From assembly GCA_026168455.1 (NCBI GenBank), contig CM047425.1:2578001-2642000 (forward strand): 64,000 nt of DNA, given 5' to 3'. The stretch comes from Theocolax elegans. Taxonomy: Eukaryota; Arthropoda; Insecta; Hymenoptera; Cerocephalidae. The notes beneath the pieces were generated by a model, which was not told where the DNA came from, ran no database searches, and saw only the letters and a program-made list of their open reading frames with translations. This document shows, one piece after another, positions 48,530 to 62,335 of this stretch. Every line of letters starts with the position of its first letter. Within the stretch, counting starts at the first letter, position 1. The position numbers were made by a program, and so were the translations under genes.

Positions 48530-51500
48530 TTACGTGTAGTATAAACAATTTAATTCAAAGATTGTTTGTGAATATTTTTTTTGGGTTCAGTATACACGGT
48601 GTATAGGTATAATAGAAAATATAATTTTTTTTTCGTAGAGGACTATCAATTAAAAAGCTACCTCTTTTCTTGCGCGGACGATTATACTTTACGTAATAGC
48701 ATTATGGTTTTGACAAAGAGAAACAAATATTTTGATTTTGAAATTGAAAACGATGTGCGTCAACTTTTTTTTTTCAAATCTCGTGTAAGGAAATTAAGAA
48801 TTTTTCTAAGTGGAAATTTTACGTGCGTTTTATTTTATTTACGGTGTATCTAAGAATGGAAAAAAAATTAGGAATTCAAAGAAGTACATGTATTATAATT
48901 AAGTTAAAAATTTATCATTTTCTGCACAATTTAGTTGTAAAATGTATATTAGAAAAAATAATAATTCATTTTATAAAAGAAATATATGTATTTATAAGTA
49001 TTTCAAATAATTAAAATTCATTCAAAAATTATTTATTTGAGAAAAACATATTTATTAAACAAAATATGTGGCAAGGGTATCTTTCTAAAAACATAATGAT
49101 GTTAGTATTATATTATAAGAATTCAGTTAAATTAACTTAAAATAATCAAAAAGTAATACATATAATTATTTAATTGACAAAATATATTTTTAAAAAAACC
49201 TTATAATTAATTAAAGAAATGTTTGTTTAAATTCATCTAAATTTATTTAAAATATATAAAATTTATTTATACATCCATCAATCATTTATATATTTCATTC
49301 ATTAATTTTCTTCTAATCACTATTTTGTCGAAGTATTATATATTTTTAATTACCCAAATTATTTTATTAAAGATTAAGTATATTTTTCTTTTATTTCTAA
49401 TTTATGATCAATTATACCACTATTTTCCTTCTCGACCACCAAATTATATGGTTGCATATTCAAGCGAAATAAAAACATACACATGATTTATTATTTTTAA
49501 AAACAAAACGTAACACAAGAAAATTAAAAAAATGTTTGTACAGCTTACGCGTCAAAAAATTGTTGAACAAAACCTATAAACTTTTTTCATTAACTGACTC
49601 AATAAATAATGAATAATTAATTATATACGTGGTTAATGACAATAAGAAAAAAAAACGATGCGTCTACATTGTTACAACCATCCAGTTTATTTCGTTCACT
49701 AATTCTATTCGCATACAATAAGAATAGAAATTAAGTACAGCCCGAGATATGTATATACACATATATATATATCTACAATTTCTAATTGAAAATCATGACT
49801 AGAAAATAATTTGCACATTTCAAAATGTATATATGTGCAATAAGATATATCGGTGTAATAATTCTGTAATTTGCTTGATTATCATAAATTTATCGGATAT
49901 ATACATTGTACTGAAAGTACGGAAAGCAAAAAAAAATTAACTTGTCGCAATATGTTTTTCGTGCGAGTGAGCTGATGTTATACATATTTTTTTTACTAAG
50001 AAAAAGTGCGACGAACCGAAAAAACAATCTAACGATTTTGCGTGCGATCGTCCCATAGTGTTTTCTTCCTTCGATCTCGACGTATATATCCATACACACA
50101 TGGAGACAGACAACAATGTTTCTTCGTTACAATCATGCGAGATTCATAAGAATTTCAATATTGTTTTTTCATAGCACCGCGTACGTCACTCTCGCGGTTG
50201 TAACGCAGGTAGAAAAAAAAATCCATATGTATATACACAACGAGAAAGAAAGAAGGCACACGTGAAAACGCAAAATTGTGAACGATATTTTTATATATAT
50301 ATATATATTTAATAAAAAAAAAAAAAAATAAAGCTCATCGTTTTGAAAACAAAGCTTTAAAATAATTCGACCGATATACATATATATATACATCGTTCGC
50401 TCTGGTATACAACGAATAAATTAACATATATAAATAGTACGTATTACACTTATTACGTTAACGCGATTAACATACCGCATAACTTTTACGTAACGCACAC
50501 GCGCGAGTGTATAATATCTTCGATGATACACATTTGATGAAAAAATAATTTTCACTGATCTCAATTTCAACACCGAAATTTCGTAGTTTTGAGCGTTACG
50601 TATAAAGCGAGAATTAATTATATGTATTTGTTTTCTATTTTTTATGTATATATGTATATATGTACAGAAGTTAAGAAACGTTTACGACCTTGATCTTTCG
50701 AGTGGTCAATCAAAGTATCGATGTATAGAAATATAGTAGAATGTTGTAGGTAAGAAGGATCACTTTCCATGTTGTTAATTTTGGTAAATTATTTTATCAA
50801 TGACAAAAAAAATAATCTGTTTTTAAAATCGCCAGATCGTTTTTAAAGTTTTTTTCCAAAACATGTTTTCTAATGTTTGAGGTTAGAAATACGTAGTTTA
50901 GAGATCATAATTATTTTTTAATTTTTACTTACAAATTTTTTATTTTTTTATTTTTATTTTATAAACCAATTATATATATCTATACCATTCCGACATTGAC
51001 TAACTCTTCGTTTTTTCCCTCTCTCTCTCTCTCTTTTTTCGCTTCAAAATGGAATTTTTCATCAAATAAACATTGCGAATAAATTATCATTAATTATATT
51101 TTTATTTAGCTGAGCCCGCGAGCGTTGTACAAGTAAATTGTGTACACTTGACCCGGCGTTAAAACTTTGACGAAAACTATTGAATACGTTTAATATTTTT
51201 ACCGGAAGGTTTTCTATCTCTTTTTTCTCTGCATAGTTTTTAAATAATCATGTGTGTGTGTTGTTTAGGTTCGGATATGTATATATTTACTTACGCAATA
51301 TATATGTCGTGGTTTATATAAATTTATAAGTACTTTTTTTTTTTAATCGAATCGGATGTGTGAAGAGGTTGATGAACTTGGTTTTGTGCGTGGATTTCCT
51401 GAATTTTTTTTTCATATTTTTATAAGGGAATTTCCATGTTGAATCGATGGATTATTGTATACAATTGGGAGGACGTTACGAATTTAATTATATATAGGTG

Positions 51501-54500
51501 GGTATTACGTGTTTTTTTTTCATATTTTTGTTTTTTCATAAGGTTATAGTATTCCTGTGATTGGTTATTGATGAGAAAATGAGGGGAGGTGGCGCATGAT
51601 TAAATTAATTTTTTATAATTTTTATTTATTTCGAACTTATATAAGGAGATGGAATATTTTGATAATACAGAAGTTCTAAAATAAATTTTTTGAAATATTT
51701 TTGTAGGTTTTACCGATTTTTTTGTATTAATTAGAATTTTTTGGCTATATCGTTTGGATTTATTGTATAAGGTTTTTTTATATTCAGAGGGTGTAAATGC
51801 GACTTAAAAAACGAACAGTACCGTAAAATTTCATTTGTGGTATCAAAAAATTAATTATTTTTTTCTTATTGGATACTTTTGTCATCATGTTTCAATTTAT
51901 GTTCACAAATTATTCAGATATAAAATCTAAATGTTACATAATTCTAGAATTGTCCAACTCTAAGACCTTATATTACCGACTATTTTATTTATTTGATAAT
52001 TTTTTGTTTTATTAAAAACATCATTTTTTCATACAAAATTTGTTTTTCTTAATTGATTCATACGTACGAAACAATCTTTAAAATTTTTATTCTGATTTTT
52101 AAATCTAAGTCTCGCATATCATTATCGATGTATCCGATTTTAGACTGATGGATTAGAAATAAATAAAATAAATTGTTAAATTTATTACTTTTTTTTTAAT
52201 TTATAATTTTATTAACTTTATTAAAATATTTCTTTTAAATTAATGTATTTATAAAAAATCATTTTAATAAAAAATTGGTGTACCATTAAAAAAATATCGG
52301 TATATTAGGTTGTTACGTATATACGTTCTGAACTGTATTTACGAATGTTTCACATTTTTAAATTTAAATAATCTACTCGTATCACTTTCAAATTATTCAA
52401 TATTAGATTCCAAAATCACCTATAAACGTTTATTACGTATTAATTTCTTTATCATCAAAATCTATAATTTTTTCTTAAAAGAGACACACACCCGCGGTTA
52501 TATTAGATCGTTTTGCGCGCCCAAATTTTTTAATCGAACACAAATTTTACAACAACCATAAAATAACGCACAAATGAAAAAAAAAGAACCCAGACACAAA
52601 ACCTTCGAGAAAATCTCGGTCAAACTTTGAACGAAAAAGAAAAAGAAAATATCAATTAAAAAGTTAAAAGAATACGAGTGCACCACATTGTTCAATAAAT
52701 AATGCGTATAAATACATAATTCTCACATAACAATGATTTTATTGAATGTAAATTAAACTTTTAGTTAATCACCATCGTTGTAAATATATAAAACACACTG
52801 ATTTACATGCGAAAAGTGCAACAACAAAACTGCATTTACAGTGTATGTTAATACAACGCGCTAAGAATTCGATGTTTAAATACACACGTATAACACACAC
52901 GCGCACTTATATATATATAAGACGTATAATAAGCCGAGAATTTTCCGATAGTTAATTATAGGAAAGTACCAATCTTAGGTCATCCTTTGTTTATCTCCCT
53001 CTCTCTTCGTAATCTTTTGAGGTAATAATTAATAGATTATCCGACGGAAGTATCTCTCTAACTGTCTATCGGTATATATATAATTTTAATATCTGTTTGG
53101 ATTTAAAATCAACTTGTTTACGAATTCCATATATATATACATATTATTCACTCACGGAAATCGTATAATTTTTTTTTCTTACGAGGCGAGCGTTTTAAAA
53201 TAAAAGAAGTCCTCGTCGTTTAAATAAGTATGCACGATTTTGGTAGATCTTTTGCGGAAGGTGTTTTGTATATTGTATTATTTTAAAAAAAAATTTTTAT
53301 AGGTGAATAGAGGTTGGATTATTTCTCTATCGTTATTCTAATTCGTGTGTTCGCGTGAATTAATCGTTTATACGTTTCTTTTTATTATTTATTTTTCATC
53401 ATATTTTTATTTGTCAAATTATTTATTTATATACGTATATTTATTTAATTTATTATTCTTATAAATATATTTATTGACATATTCATTTATGTGCCCATGA
53501 TGTGTATTTAATCATTTGTCCATTTACCTAGGTTATAAATAACAATTATAGAAAAAATATAAATATATATTATTATAACTATAAAAATTATCTTTCTGTA
53601 AGCTTCCTTTACTTTATTTATTTCTTTATTTAATTATTTAAAACAAACCAAAACAATGTGTAGGGTAGAAACTACTCATTCTTTCAAAATTGGTAGAAAA
53701 AAATTATTAGTTTATAACCTACAAAATAGCTACGTCTAATTTCAAAATAATGATAGACAAATTTCTATTATTTATTTATTTATTTTTGTACAAATTCTTT
53801 AATTTATTTATGTAATTCTCTTTTATTTATTCATTTATTTTTAAATGAAAAAAATAATTAAAATAAATAATCTATTAATTTATCAATTTTTATATTAATT
53901 AATTAATCTATCTATTTATTTATTTGTTTATTCGCATCAGCAGTTATTACTATAGAAATTACAGAAAAGTTTTACAGTATATAAATTTACATACACTCTT
54001 CGTTAGACGCTAAATTTATTTTTGATAATAAAATCAAACGCTTAAAAAATAATATTTCCAAAAAGATAATTCATTTATATATACACAATGGAAAATTTAG
54101 ATCGCTAAAAGATAAAAGAAAACTTCATTTGGTCTAATTTACTTACAATGAGAGGTTGCATCACATTTAGTAGTCCTATAATTTGTGATCCATAAAATTT
54201 AAAGAATTGTAATAACGCGTATATATTTACATATACACGTATCACTCTTCGGAAACGTGAATAAGCCCGTAATTGTATCCGTAATACTTGTTGAAATCTT
54301 ATATATCACAGACTACGTCAAATTTCAGAAATACGAGAAACTTTCTATGTATTTGTAAACGAGTGGTGTTGCACTCGATTACATTGTGTTGCATATGTAT
54401 ATCTATATGTATATGTAAATTATTTCGAAACGTTTAATTCGTCAGATGGAATATTCATAAATACATTTCATTTTTTTGGGATCGATGGTTTATTGATTTT

Positions 54501-54700
54501 TTAATCAGTGAGATGTATATATTAATTTTTGTAATTGATTTATTTAATAAGTGTTTTTTTTAGAAATGCTTGATATTTTTTAACATATTTTTTACAATCG
54601 AGTCAAAAGTAACATTAAGATAACAGCGGATCGAATAAACTTTTTGGGACAAAAATTAGCTAATTAATGTGAAATGGCCGCAATATCTTTGTTTTTTACG
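48530..54700. other. Long gene-free AT-rich region
   Basis: I find no coding exon, TIR pair or RNA gene. Low-complexity TA runs, T runs and TTTA tracts (about 53600-53950) are common. Small CpG-richer patches occur near 50030-50210 (CACCGCGTACGTCACTCTCG), 51110-51170 and 52490-52530. One may be regulatory, but nothing supports a specific call. Confidence 0.5.
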
Positions 54701-54718
54701 TCCAAAAAGTGGTTTTAA

Positions 54719-55105
54719 TTAACGGGAATGTGAACCCCAAAAAATAGCAAAATGATTTATTTTTTATTAAACGAGGAATTCAGTTTATCGAAAAAAGCGT
54801 TCAGTAACGATGTTGTGATTTCTTTGAAGATACTTTGTGAATTTTTAAAAATATTTTTATTGATAAACCAGCGTGATTTTTGGGCAGTCGTGAATCATTG
54901 TTTTATAGTTATAAATTACCGACCAAAAACGCTTATATTTACGTAGACTTAATTAATAACTAATTATTCCGAAAAAAATCTCTCTGTCACGCTATTCTGT
55001 TTGTTTTCAACAGTATCTGATTTTTTCAATTTTTATTATTTTCAAATTTTTGCGATTTCCAAGGCAGGTCTCTGCAATTTGGGTATCACATCCCCATTCA
55101 ATTAA
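54719..55105. mobile_element. TTAA-type MITE, diverged subfamily
   Basis: TTAACGGGAATGTGAACCCC at the left is inverted as GGGTATCACATCCCCATTC followed by AATTAA at the right. Inside are TTACCGACCAAAAACG and GGTCTCTGCAATTTGGG, the family landmarks. Confidence 0.78.
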
Positions 55106-55109
55106 AAAT

Positions 55110-57480
55110 TCAAATTTTGCATCACTAAATAGCAGGTGAAAAAACAACTAAGTTACTTCTAACAATTAATAAAAAACAAATTTACGCAAAAAACAAGAAA
55201 ATTGCATTTTTCAAAGGTTTTCTCGACTACATAATGTTATAATAACTTAAAACTTTGAAAATCGATAGATAATTACATAACGAACGGTAAGCATCTTCTG
55301 ATTTTGCATAAATTTGTTTTTATTAATCGTTATCATTAATTTAGTGGTTTTTTCGTCTGCTATTTTGTGGCGCAAAATTTGTGTTTGTAATAGGGTATGA
55401 TACCTCTTTAACCTCAAAATGATTTTATTTACTAGGGTTTTACAACTGCAAATATTATATAATTAAATTATAGATCTAAGTGTATAAAAAAAAATCATCT
55501 TTACGATCTTATATAAGTTCCCTAATAGAAAACATTTGAAACTCAAATGAAACTAGAATTTTGTCATTAATTGGGCATTTTTTCGGTGTTTTATGACACT
55601 TGGCCAATTTTTATTACAAAAAACGTTAAATTAATGGTCAGATTTTACTAGGGTTAATAGAAAATTAATTATAAAATTAATTAAAAATGATTAAAAATTC
55701 GTTATCGTTATATTGTTTATAAATGCGTTAAACTCCAAAATTACAGTTTAGATAAATAAATAGATAAAAAGTAAGATAAATTATACATATAATGAAAATA
55801 TATAAATTGAATAGGAAAAAAAAAATTTTAATTACAAATAAAGTACAAGAAAGTTGCACACAGGCTTTTTAAAAAAAATGTCTATTTATCTATTTTAAAC
55901 ATTTATATTCATATATTTACAGTCTACATTTAAAAAATAAAAATTATGAATTGGCAATCTGAAAAAATCTTACAATCATGATACTTAAACGGTGTGAAAC
56001 ACGTTTAAAGACTGATTTTTCTAAATGATTTTTCAAATAACTTATAAAGAATGGTTTAGAGAATCTGTTTTTTACACTTAGATAATTAGATACTTGTACT
56101 AATTTAATAGATAATTGTACTTAGATTCTTAGATATTTTTTTGTAATTCGACAGAAATAATAAAATAATAAAATTTGTAGAAAATATTCATAACAAGGAG
56201 TATAAATTTTATTAAAAAGCATCAATAACGCTTTACCAAAAGATAACTATATCATTAGTTGCAAAGTCTATGAACATTTATAGATGACAATCTCCAAAAT
56301 GTTTCTAAATATTTGAAAAATTGCCTTTTCATACACTTAATCACTACGCTTTAACATTTTTCTCGTTAAAATATACTCTCCAATCCCCAAAACACAAACA
56401 CAGTTTCTCCGATTCTTCCAAATTTTCCTCCAGCCTTAAAAAAAAGAAAGAAAATCTTATAACCTCCCACCGACTCAAAAAAAGAAGAAAAAAAAAACAA
56501 TTAGAAATTCAATCGTAAAACACACATGTCTATATATACTAAAACTTGCTAGAATAAAAATCTGCATAGCGGCTTTATTTTTATCGTTTCCTCAAAAGAT
56601 CCTAGGAAGCAGACAAAATATAAGAAAAAAGTCTCGAAACGAAATTTGATGCATTATTACGAGAAACCCGTATATATATGAAACTTCCTCTCACTCAACC
56701 AGTTTTGTTTTAAAAATTACGTTCATTATAACCCATACGCATACCAAATTTAAAAAAAAAAAGGGTGTATTATAATACGCAAATTTTATATATACGAACG
56801 GTGATTCAGTTATATATCCGTATGACGACATCGTAGAAGGCCACGCGTGAAACCCCTTTACGTGATTCCCACGAATTTTATTTCACGATATGTAAGTAGA
56901 CAAAAAAATAATGATTTTTCCAATATCCTGGTTGACTCTTGCTAGGTTTTTGAGGTTACGTGAAATCATTTTTTTTTTAAATTGAGAGCGTTTTAATAAT
57001 AATAAGATAACCAATTTCTGATCAGTTAAGACTACAATTCTTGTTCGTACGTTATAAAAGTTGATCCCTATTTTAATCCATCACTACATATTGTCGAAAT
57101 ATTTTAATATAATTGAACAATTAGTTTTCCTTATAATTTAAATAACTTCATGAAATTACATTAATTAAAATAAAAAGTTTCGTTACGAATAATATTAAAA
57201 AATATGATCAACAAATAGAAATCTGAACATAAAGGTGTATACATTTTTTAAGCCACGTGTCACAAAATACCAAAAAAATGTCCAAATAATGTACGTTTCT
57301 CATTATTCTGCCAAAAAAAAAAATTTTTTATTATTTCTACCACGGTTTTTTTACGCGAGGAGCTGATATAAATATTTCCAAAATCGACAACTCGCCACTT
57401 GGTGCGCAGTACGCGCTATTTTAAAATAATAAATATAACGAGGCAAAAGAAAATGTAATATACAAGTTGCACTTGATTAT
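55110..57480. other. Gene-free AT-rich stretch
   Basis: A weak inverted similarity (CATCACTAAATAGCAGGTGA near 55122 against TTTAGTGG...GTCTGCTATTTTGTGGC near 55340) suggests another decayed element. A Lys/Ser-rich frame near 56321-56518 has no recognisable domain. Confidence 0.45.
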
Positions 57481-57804
57481 ATACCACCTGGGTGACTCAT
57501 GGATCGGTCACTCGCATTTACAATGATACTTTCGGTCCTATAAAACCGAGTATCTCTCGTTGGATCGTATACACATTAAAAATTAAAAGATTCAATTAAT
57601 TTTTGTCAAACGAAATACACACACATACACACACACCTTCTTTCACACACATATGGAAATGTATATGAGCATGACAATATATGTATATAAAATAGGCGTG
57701 ACGATATCGTAATCGACGTGAAAACGGAAAGAGGATCATATATATACTTGCAAATCTTTGGCTACAATCCAAAAATCCTTGCGACTTCTTTCTTTCTCTT
57801 TGAG
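57480..57804 (+). promoter_or_regulatory. Candidate TATA promoter with AP-1 site and first exon
   Basis: TGACTCA (AP-1/TRE type) at 57493-57499 lies 40 bp upstream of TATAAAA at 57539-57545. A start about 25-30 bp later would give an exon running to CTCTTTGAG|GTACGT (donor at 57805). The exon holds no long frame. Motif spacing is right for a classic insect promoter, but each motif is short. Confidence 0.35.
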
Positions 57805-58188
57805 GTACGTCCTTCGGTTCAGAGATTTATAGCTTTACCGTACGATTTACGGAATTGCCGTCTCTCTAACAATAAGTATAGTTTGTGTCTCTCTCACTCT
57901 CTCTGTGTTTCTTTTAAATTGGTATAGCTGTGGAGCGTTTAAGTAATAGAAAATATATTTTTTTTTATTATAGTGATATTAAAATATTTATTATTGTACG
58001 CGCGATTCGTTTGATGGAAGGGTTGATGAAGTAACAGGTTAATTTAATCGATGGAACTTCTCGATCCTTGTAAGGTTCTATATTTTTTTATTTGTGATAA
58101 TTATTAATTTTTATACATGCACTTGTATGACAATATTATTATTAATATTATCTTACAATCTTCGGAAAAAGTACGTGTATAATGTGCT

Positions 58189-58576
58189 TAATGAAATGTG
58201 ATTTCCAAATTACAGGGATCTACATTCAAAACCTAAAAATTATATCTGAAATATTGAATTAAGAATCTGAAAAAATTCATATGGTCAGCTTAAAATATAA
58301 GCAAGGGCCTGAGGTTTTGATTTTTTTTTTTAAAAGAAATCATTTTTTAAATAATAATTGAGTAAACACAATTTTCGGTCGGTAATTATTGATCAAAAAA
58401 GCATGAATTTGCATGAATTATAATCAAATTATGGATTTAAAAGTCTGAAGAAATTTGGGTATATTATTTAAAACATGCCTATAATGGCCTGACCTTCATG
58501 GTTTTTTAAAAACCTTATTCTTTTGTTTATAAGAAAATGTAAAAGATGGTCATTTGTGAGTCCGACATCTCCTTAA
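58189..58576. mobile_element. TTAA-type MITE
   Basis: The left end is TTAATGAAATGTGATTTCCA followed by AATTACAGGGATCTAC. The right end is GAGTCCGACATCTCCTTAA. Inside are CGGTCGGTAATTATTG and ATTGAATTAAGAATCTG, shared with 43834 and 30505. Confidence 0.82.
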
Positions 58577-58963
58577 GAGGGTGATATTTTATAACTGTGA
58601 TATCACTACACTGTGTTTATACACATTTTTATATAGTATTTATATTTTAAATATATATTTTATTTTTCGAACTGTACAAATACACATCCTATATCTATCT
58701 ATCTTCATTGTTGTACCGACGCATCACTTTGTATAAATATTTAAAAAAAAAAAAAATTCTCTTTCATTTCGTACATCGATTGTTAATATGTATTTAGTTT
58801 AAACGTATACCTAAGCACTTGATTGTTAAAACGTTTGAGTATCTTTTACCTTAAAAATGTGTGTACTGTCAAAAATTTATTGCAATTATCAGATTATTTT
58901 AGAATGAAATATTTATCTAATGTTGTAAATATACCTGGTTAAAGTGAAATTGATCAAATAGTC

Positions 58964-59147
58964 TACAGTAAGAAAATATTACTATGTTACTATAGTGAAC
59001 ATAAAAGGTAGTAAATATAAAATTTAGTATTAAAAATGTCATATTTTTAGTATAAATTAATATTATACCTTTTGGATTTTGTTATAAAATCATCCTACTT
59101 TCTACCATTAAAATAGTAAAATTTACCAAATAATTTTTCTCGGTGTA
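58964..59147. mobile_element. TA-type hairpin MITE
   Basis: The ends are TACAGTAAGAAAATATTACT and AATTTTTCTCGGTGTA. The inner part, AAAAGGTAGTAAATAT against TACTTTCTACCATT, pairs imperfectly. Confidence 0.72.
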
Positions 59148-59149
59148 AA

Positions 59150-60510
59150 ACTAATTTGAGATAAAATTGATAGAGAGATCTTTTGACACATTTGATATTT
59201 AACAAATATTAAAAATAATATTGTAATAACGCGCACATGATTTTACATTTCCTCTGCAGAATTTGAGGCGTTATAGTGAGTTATTTTATATCTGTATGTG
59301 TATCGTTTCTGCAAATATTATAATATGTAATTTTGAAATAAATAAATAAATAAATAATTCGTTGAGGTTAATGATCATCATTGATCAATATTTTTTATCA
59401 CGAACTACCAAAAAATTTAAAACTAAAATAAAATGAAACATAAAAGACAGTAAAATTTGAGCCCTCTCGAGACTCAACGAAACCAATTTTCGGATATTAA
59501 TTACGGAAACTTATTACTCAGCGCGTTTGGTCTTTACCCGGGGAAAAAAAAGTTTTAGAAATAGTTTCATTTCCACATAATAATCACCTTGATTTTTCAT
59601 AACATTCTCATTGAATTCGTAAAGAAGATACACCTCAATTTGAATACCTAAACGCTTTCTAAACAAGAGGTAAGAAAATTCGATGATAATTTAATTACCT
59701 CTTGTTTTCCTCAAAAATTTAGGTTAAATTAGATTTCTTGTGTATAATTAGGAAATAAAATGAAAAGAATCGAAGATAATGCGAAATTATTGTTTCCAAT
59801 CAGCTGGTGTGTGCATTGTCGATCACTGTTTTTTGTTCCATTGTTTCAATAAGTTTCGCAAACGATTAATATTAATATTTCATATATACGTATATGGTAA
59901 TTATCATATTCATTTGCGAATCGCTGGTATACTGTTGGAATTGACAAATTGGATCGTTACGCTGATTACCTGAATTATCATTTTTATAGAGTCGTAATTC
60001 GGAATCTTGTAATGATTAAGAAAAAGAAAGGTATAGATTCGATATGTGTGAATGTATAAGTATCTTGAATATTTGTTACGAAAGGTATGATTTGTAGCTG
60101 AATGTATATATTGTCGTTATTATTAAAATAAAAATAAAATCGCTATATACATTTTTTACTACTTATTAGTTAACGACTTTTTAAAAATAATAATTTTGAC
60201 AAGCGTGATCATCATTCTTTTAATTTTAAATCAAATAAATTTTTACTCCAACTGAATTATAACAGTAACTTTTTGAAATATATGGTAAATGCAGAATTTT
60301 AAAAAATCGAGTGATCACTATTCGAAAAAGTAATTAGGTATTGTAAAAATAGTATTTATTAATATCTATTTTAATTAATATTAAATAAATATAGTAACTT
60401 TTAGAAGAGAAAAAAATAAAATAATTATTTGAATGATTATAAAAAATTAGTATTCGAAAAAGTAAATATTACCTAAACGATCGGTCTTTAGGAAATCAAT
60501 AGTAATAACT
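59150..60510. other. Gene-free AT-rich stretch
   Basis: An (AAAT)n run lies at about 59336-59358. A near-palindromic AATTATCATTTTTATAGAG / CGATGATAATTTAATTACC pair is too loose to call. No gene is supported; a frame at 59779-59973 has no recognisable domain. Confidence 0.5.
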
Positions 60511-60514
60511 ATTA

Positions 60515-60730
60515 TAGACTGAGAAAAAAGTTGTAGTAAAAATGACGATACTGTTTCGTAATGAAATGACTGTCAACATTTAAAAAATTACTATACTGTA
60601 TAGTAAAATTTACTAAAAGTCTATTAATTTTTACTATAATTTTTGTAATATTCACCGAAAAGTTGACAGTCTGTCATTTCATTACTAAACGGTATTGCCA
60701 TTTTTATTATACAACTTTTTTATCAGTGTA
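60515..60730. mobile_element. TA-type hairpin MITE
   Basis: The ends are TAGACTGAGAAAAAAGTTGT and ACAACTTTTTTATCAGTGTA. The arms pair through AATGAAATGACTGTCAAC / GTTGACAGTCTGTCATTT. The TTACTATACTGTATAGTAA palindrome is shared with the 12215 copy. Confidence 0.86.
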
Positions 60731-60773
60731 ATGGTAAAAAATCAGTACATTCTAAATTAAATGTAGCCATTAT

Positions 60774-60958
60774 TTAACTTTTAGAGGGCCGGGATGGCAC
60801 CTGTAGGCGTCATATGTTTTTTCATTAATTAAGCACACCTAAGTGGGTCTTTAAGGGTTATTTAGATCTCTAAACTAAATTTTGTGTTTTCTATAAACTT
60901 TCCACCTTAATTAATATCTCAGAAACCGTGGCGAAAATCCCGGCACTCTAAAGGTTAA
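60774..60958. mobile_element. piggyBac-like TTAA MITE (185 bp)
   Basis: TTAACTTTTAGAGGGCCGGG at the left is inverted as CCCGGCACTCTAAAGGTTAA at the right. TTAA flanks with a TIR starting C[C/T]TTTAGAG fit a piggyBac-derived MITE. Confidence 0.8.
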
Positions 60959-62189
60959 GTAATAAAAATGTAATAGTTGCTATTTTCATTAGGTATACTA
61001 ATATATATAATATATACTAATATATTGAAATAACAAATAATAACTATATCGAAAATTGAATGGTCACTATCACAATGGTACAAAATCACTATATAACCTA
61101 TAGGAAATAACCACTAACAAAGTAATAAAATGTTAACATTTGAATAATTTTTTTTTTTTTTTTTTTTTATTTATTTATTTAAGGGGTCAAGCCTGGGTTA
61201 AATGTTTTCAATAAATAAATAATTATTATTAGAATAATTTTTTTTTTTTTAATTCTTCTCACATATTAATTTTTTTTACATAATATATATGTATTATACA
61301 TTATATTTATCAATATAAAAAATGTTTATAATGCATTTTTAATCCTGGTTATTAAACTTATAATGATATTAAAAAATTGATTAATTTTTGCAGTTGCCGT
61401 AGGATATTGAAGCATTGAATGCATCTTTTAATGTCTAATAAGGCTTAAAATGTTCATGGAATATACGTTTACAGACTTATGTTTTTCCTTTTCTGAAAAA
61501 AAATTAATAACAATGTATTAAATATAAAAGTTGATAATAACAAGAAAAATAGTGAATGTTATGTACGTATACGTACATAACATTCATCTAAAACTTATCT
61601 TTTTGAAAATTGGGCAACATAAGTCCGTAGAAATATATATTTTAAAAGTTTCCCCAAAATTTCAAAGTGATTCATCAACCTGGCTCTGAAATATCCTGCG
61701 GCAAGTAAGCTAAAATCATTAAAAAAGCATTAATGAGATAAATGCATTTAAAGTTTCACTTATTAGATTTAAAGTTTTACTTATTTTATAATTCTAATAC
61801 CATATTCTTCAGGTATCGTACAATTTGTATGTGTAATCTTAATAATATGTATATTTAATAGGTTTATAGTGACTTTTTTCTGGTTTTATTAATATAATAC
61901 TCAGTATATTTTTTTAATATACATGTATTATCTAAAATAACAGAAAGTCAACTTCAAGAATCAGTTTCTTTATAAAAAGAGGAAAAAAATTTTTTAAAAC
62001 TAAAAGAATACTTAGCTATTATTGAATATTAATACATGATTATTTTATATATAGTTTATGACTATTTTATATAATAATATTTATACTATGATTATTATAT
62101 TATATTATATGATTATAATTTTTATTATAAGCATTAAATTTAATTAAAAGTATGTAAAGAATGCAGTAAAAACAAATACTGTTTGACAG

Positions 62190-62335
62190 TTGTGTACAAT
62201 ATCTCTTTCTCTCTCTCTCACATGACAAGTCTTCCATAAGATTATTGATTTTTCGAATAGCCTTGTCAGGTGATAGAGAAAGAGAGAGGCATAGATAGTG
62301 TTACAGCTGCTAATGGAAGTGTGCACCAGCCACAC
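62190..62335. repeat. Imperfect hairpin inside the Mutator-like element
   Basis: TCTCTTTCTCTCTCTCTCAC, then TGACAAG, is inverted as CTTGTCAGGTGATAGAGAAA and GAGAGAGG. The stem is imperfect around a loop of about 50 nt, within the left, non-coding part of the element. Confidence 0.65.

Noticed and set aside
48581..48853. 90-codon + strand frame with ATG-like start
   Set aside because: Phe/Tyr/Lys/Arg-rich, matching AT-rich random translation. No domain, and no splice or poly(A) support.
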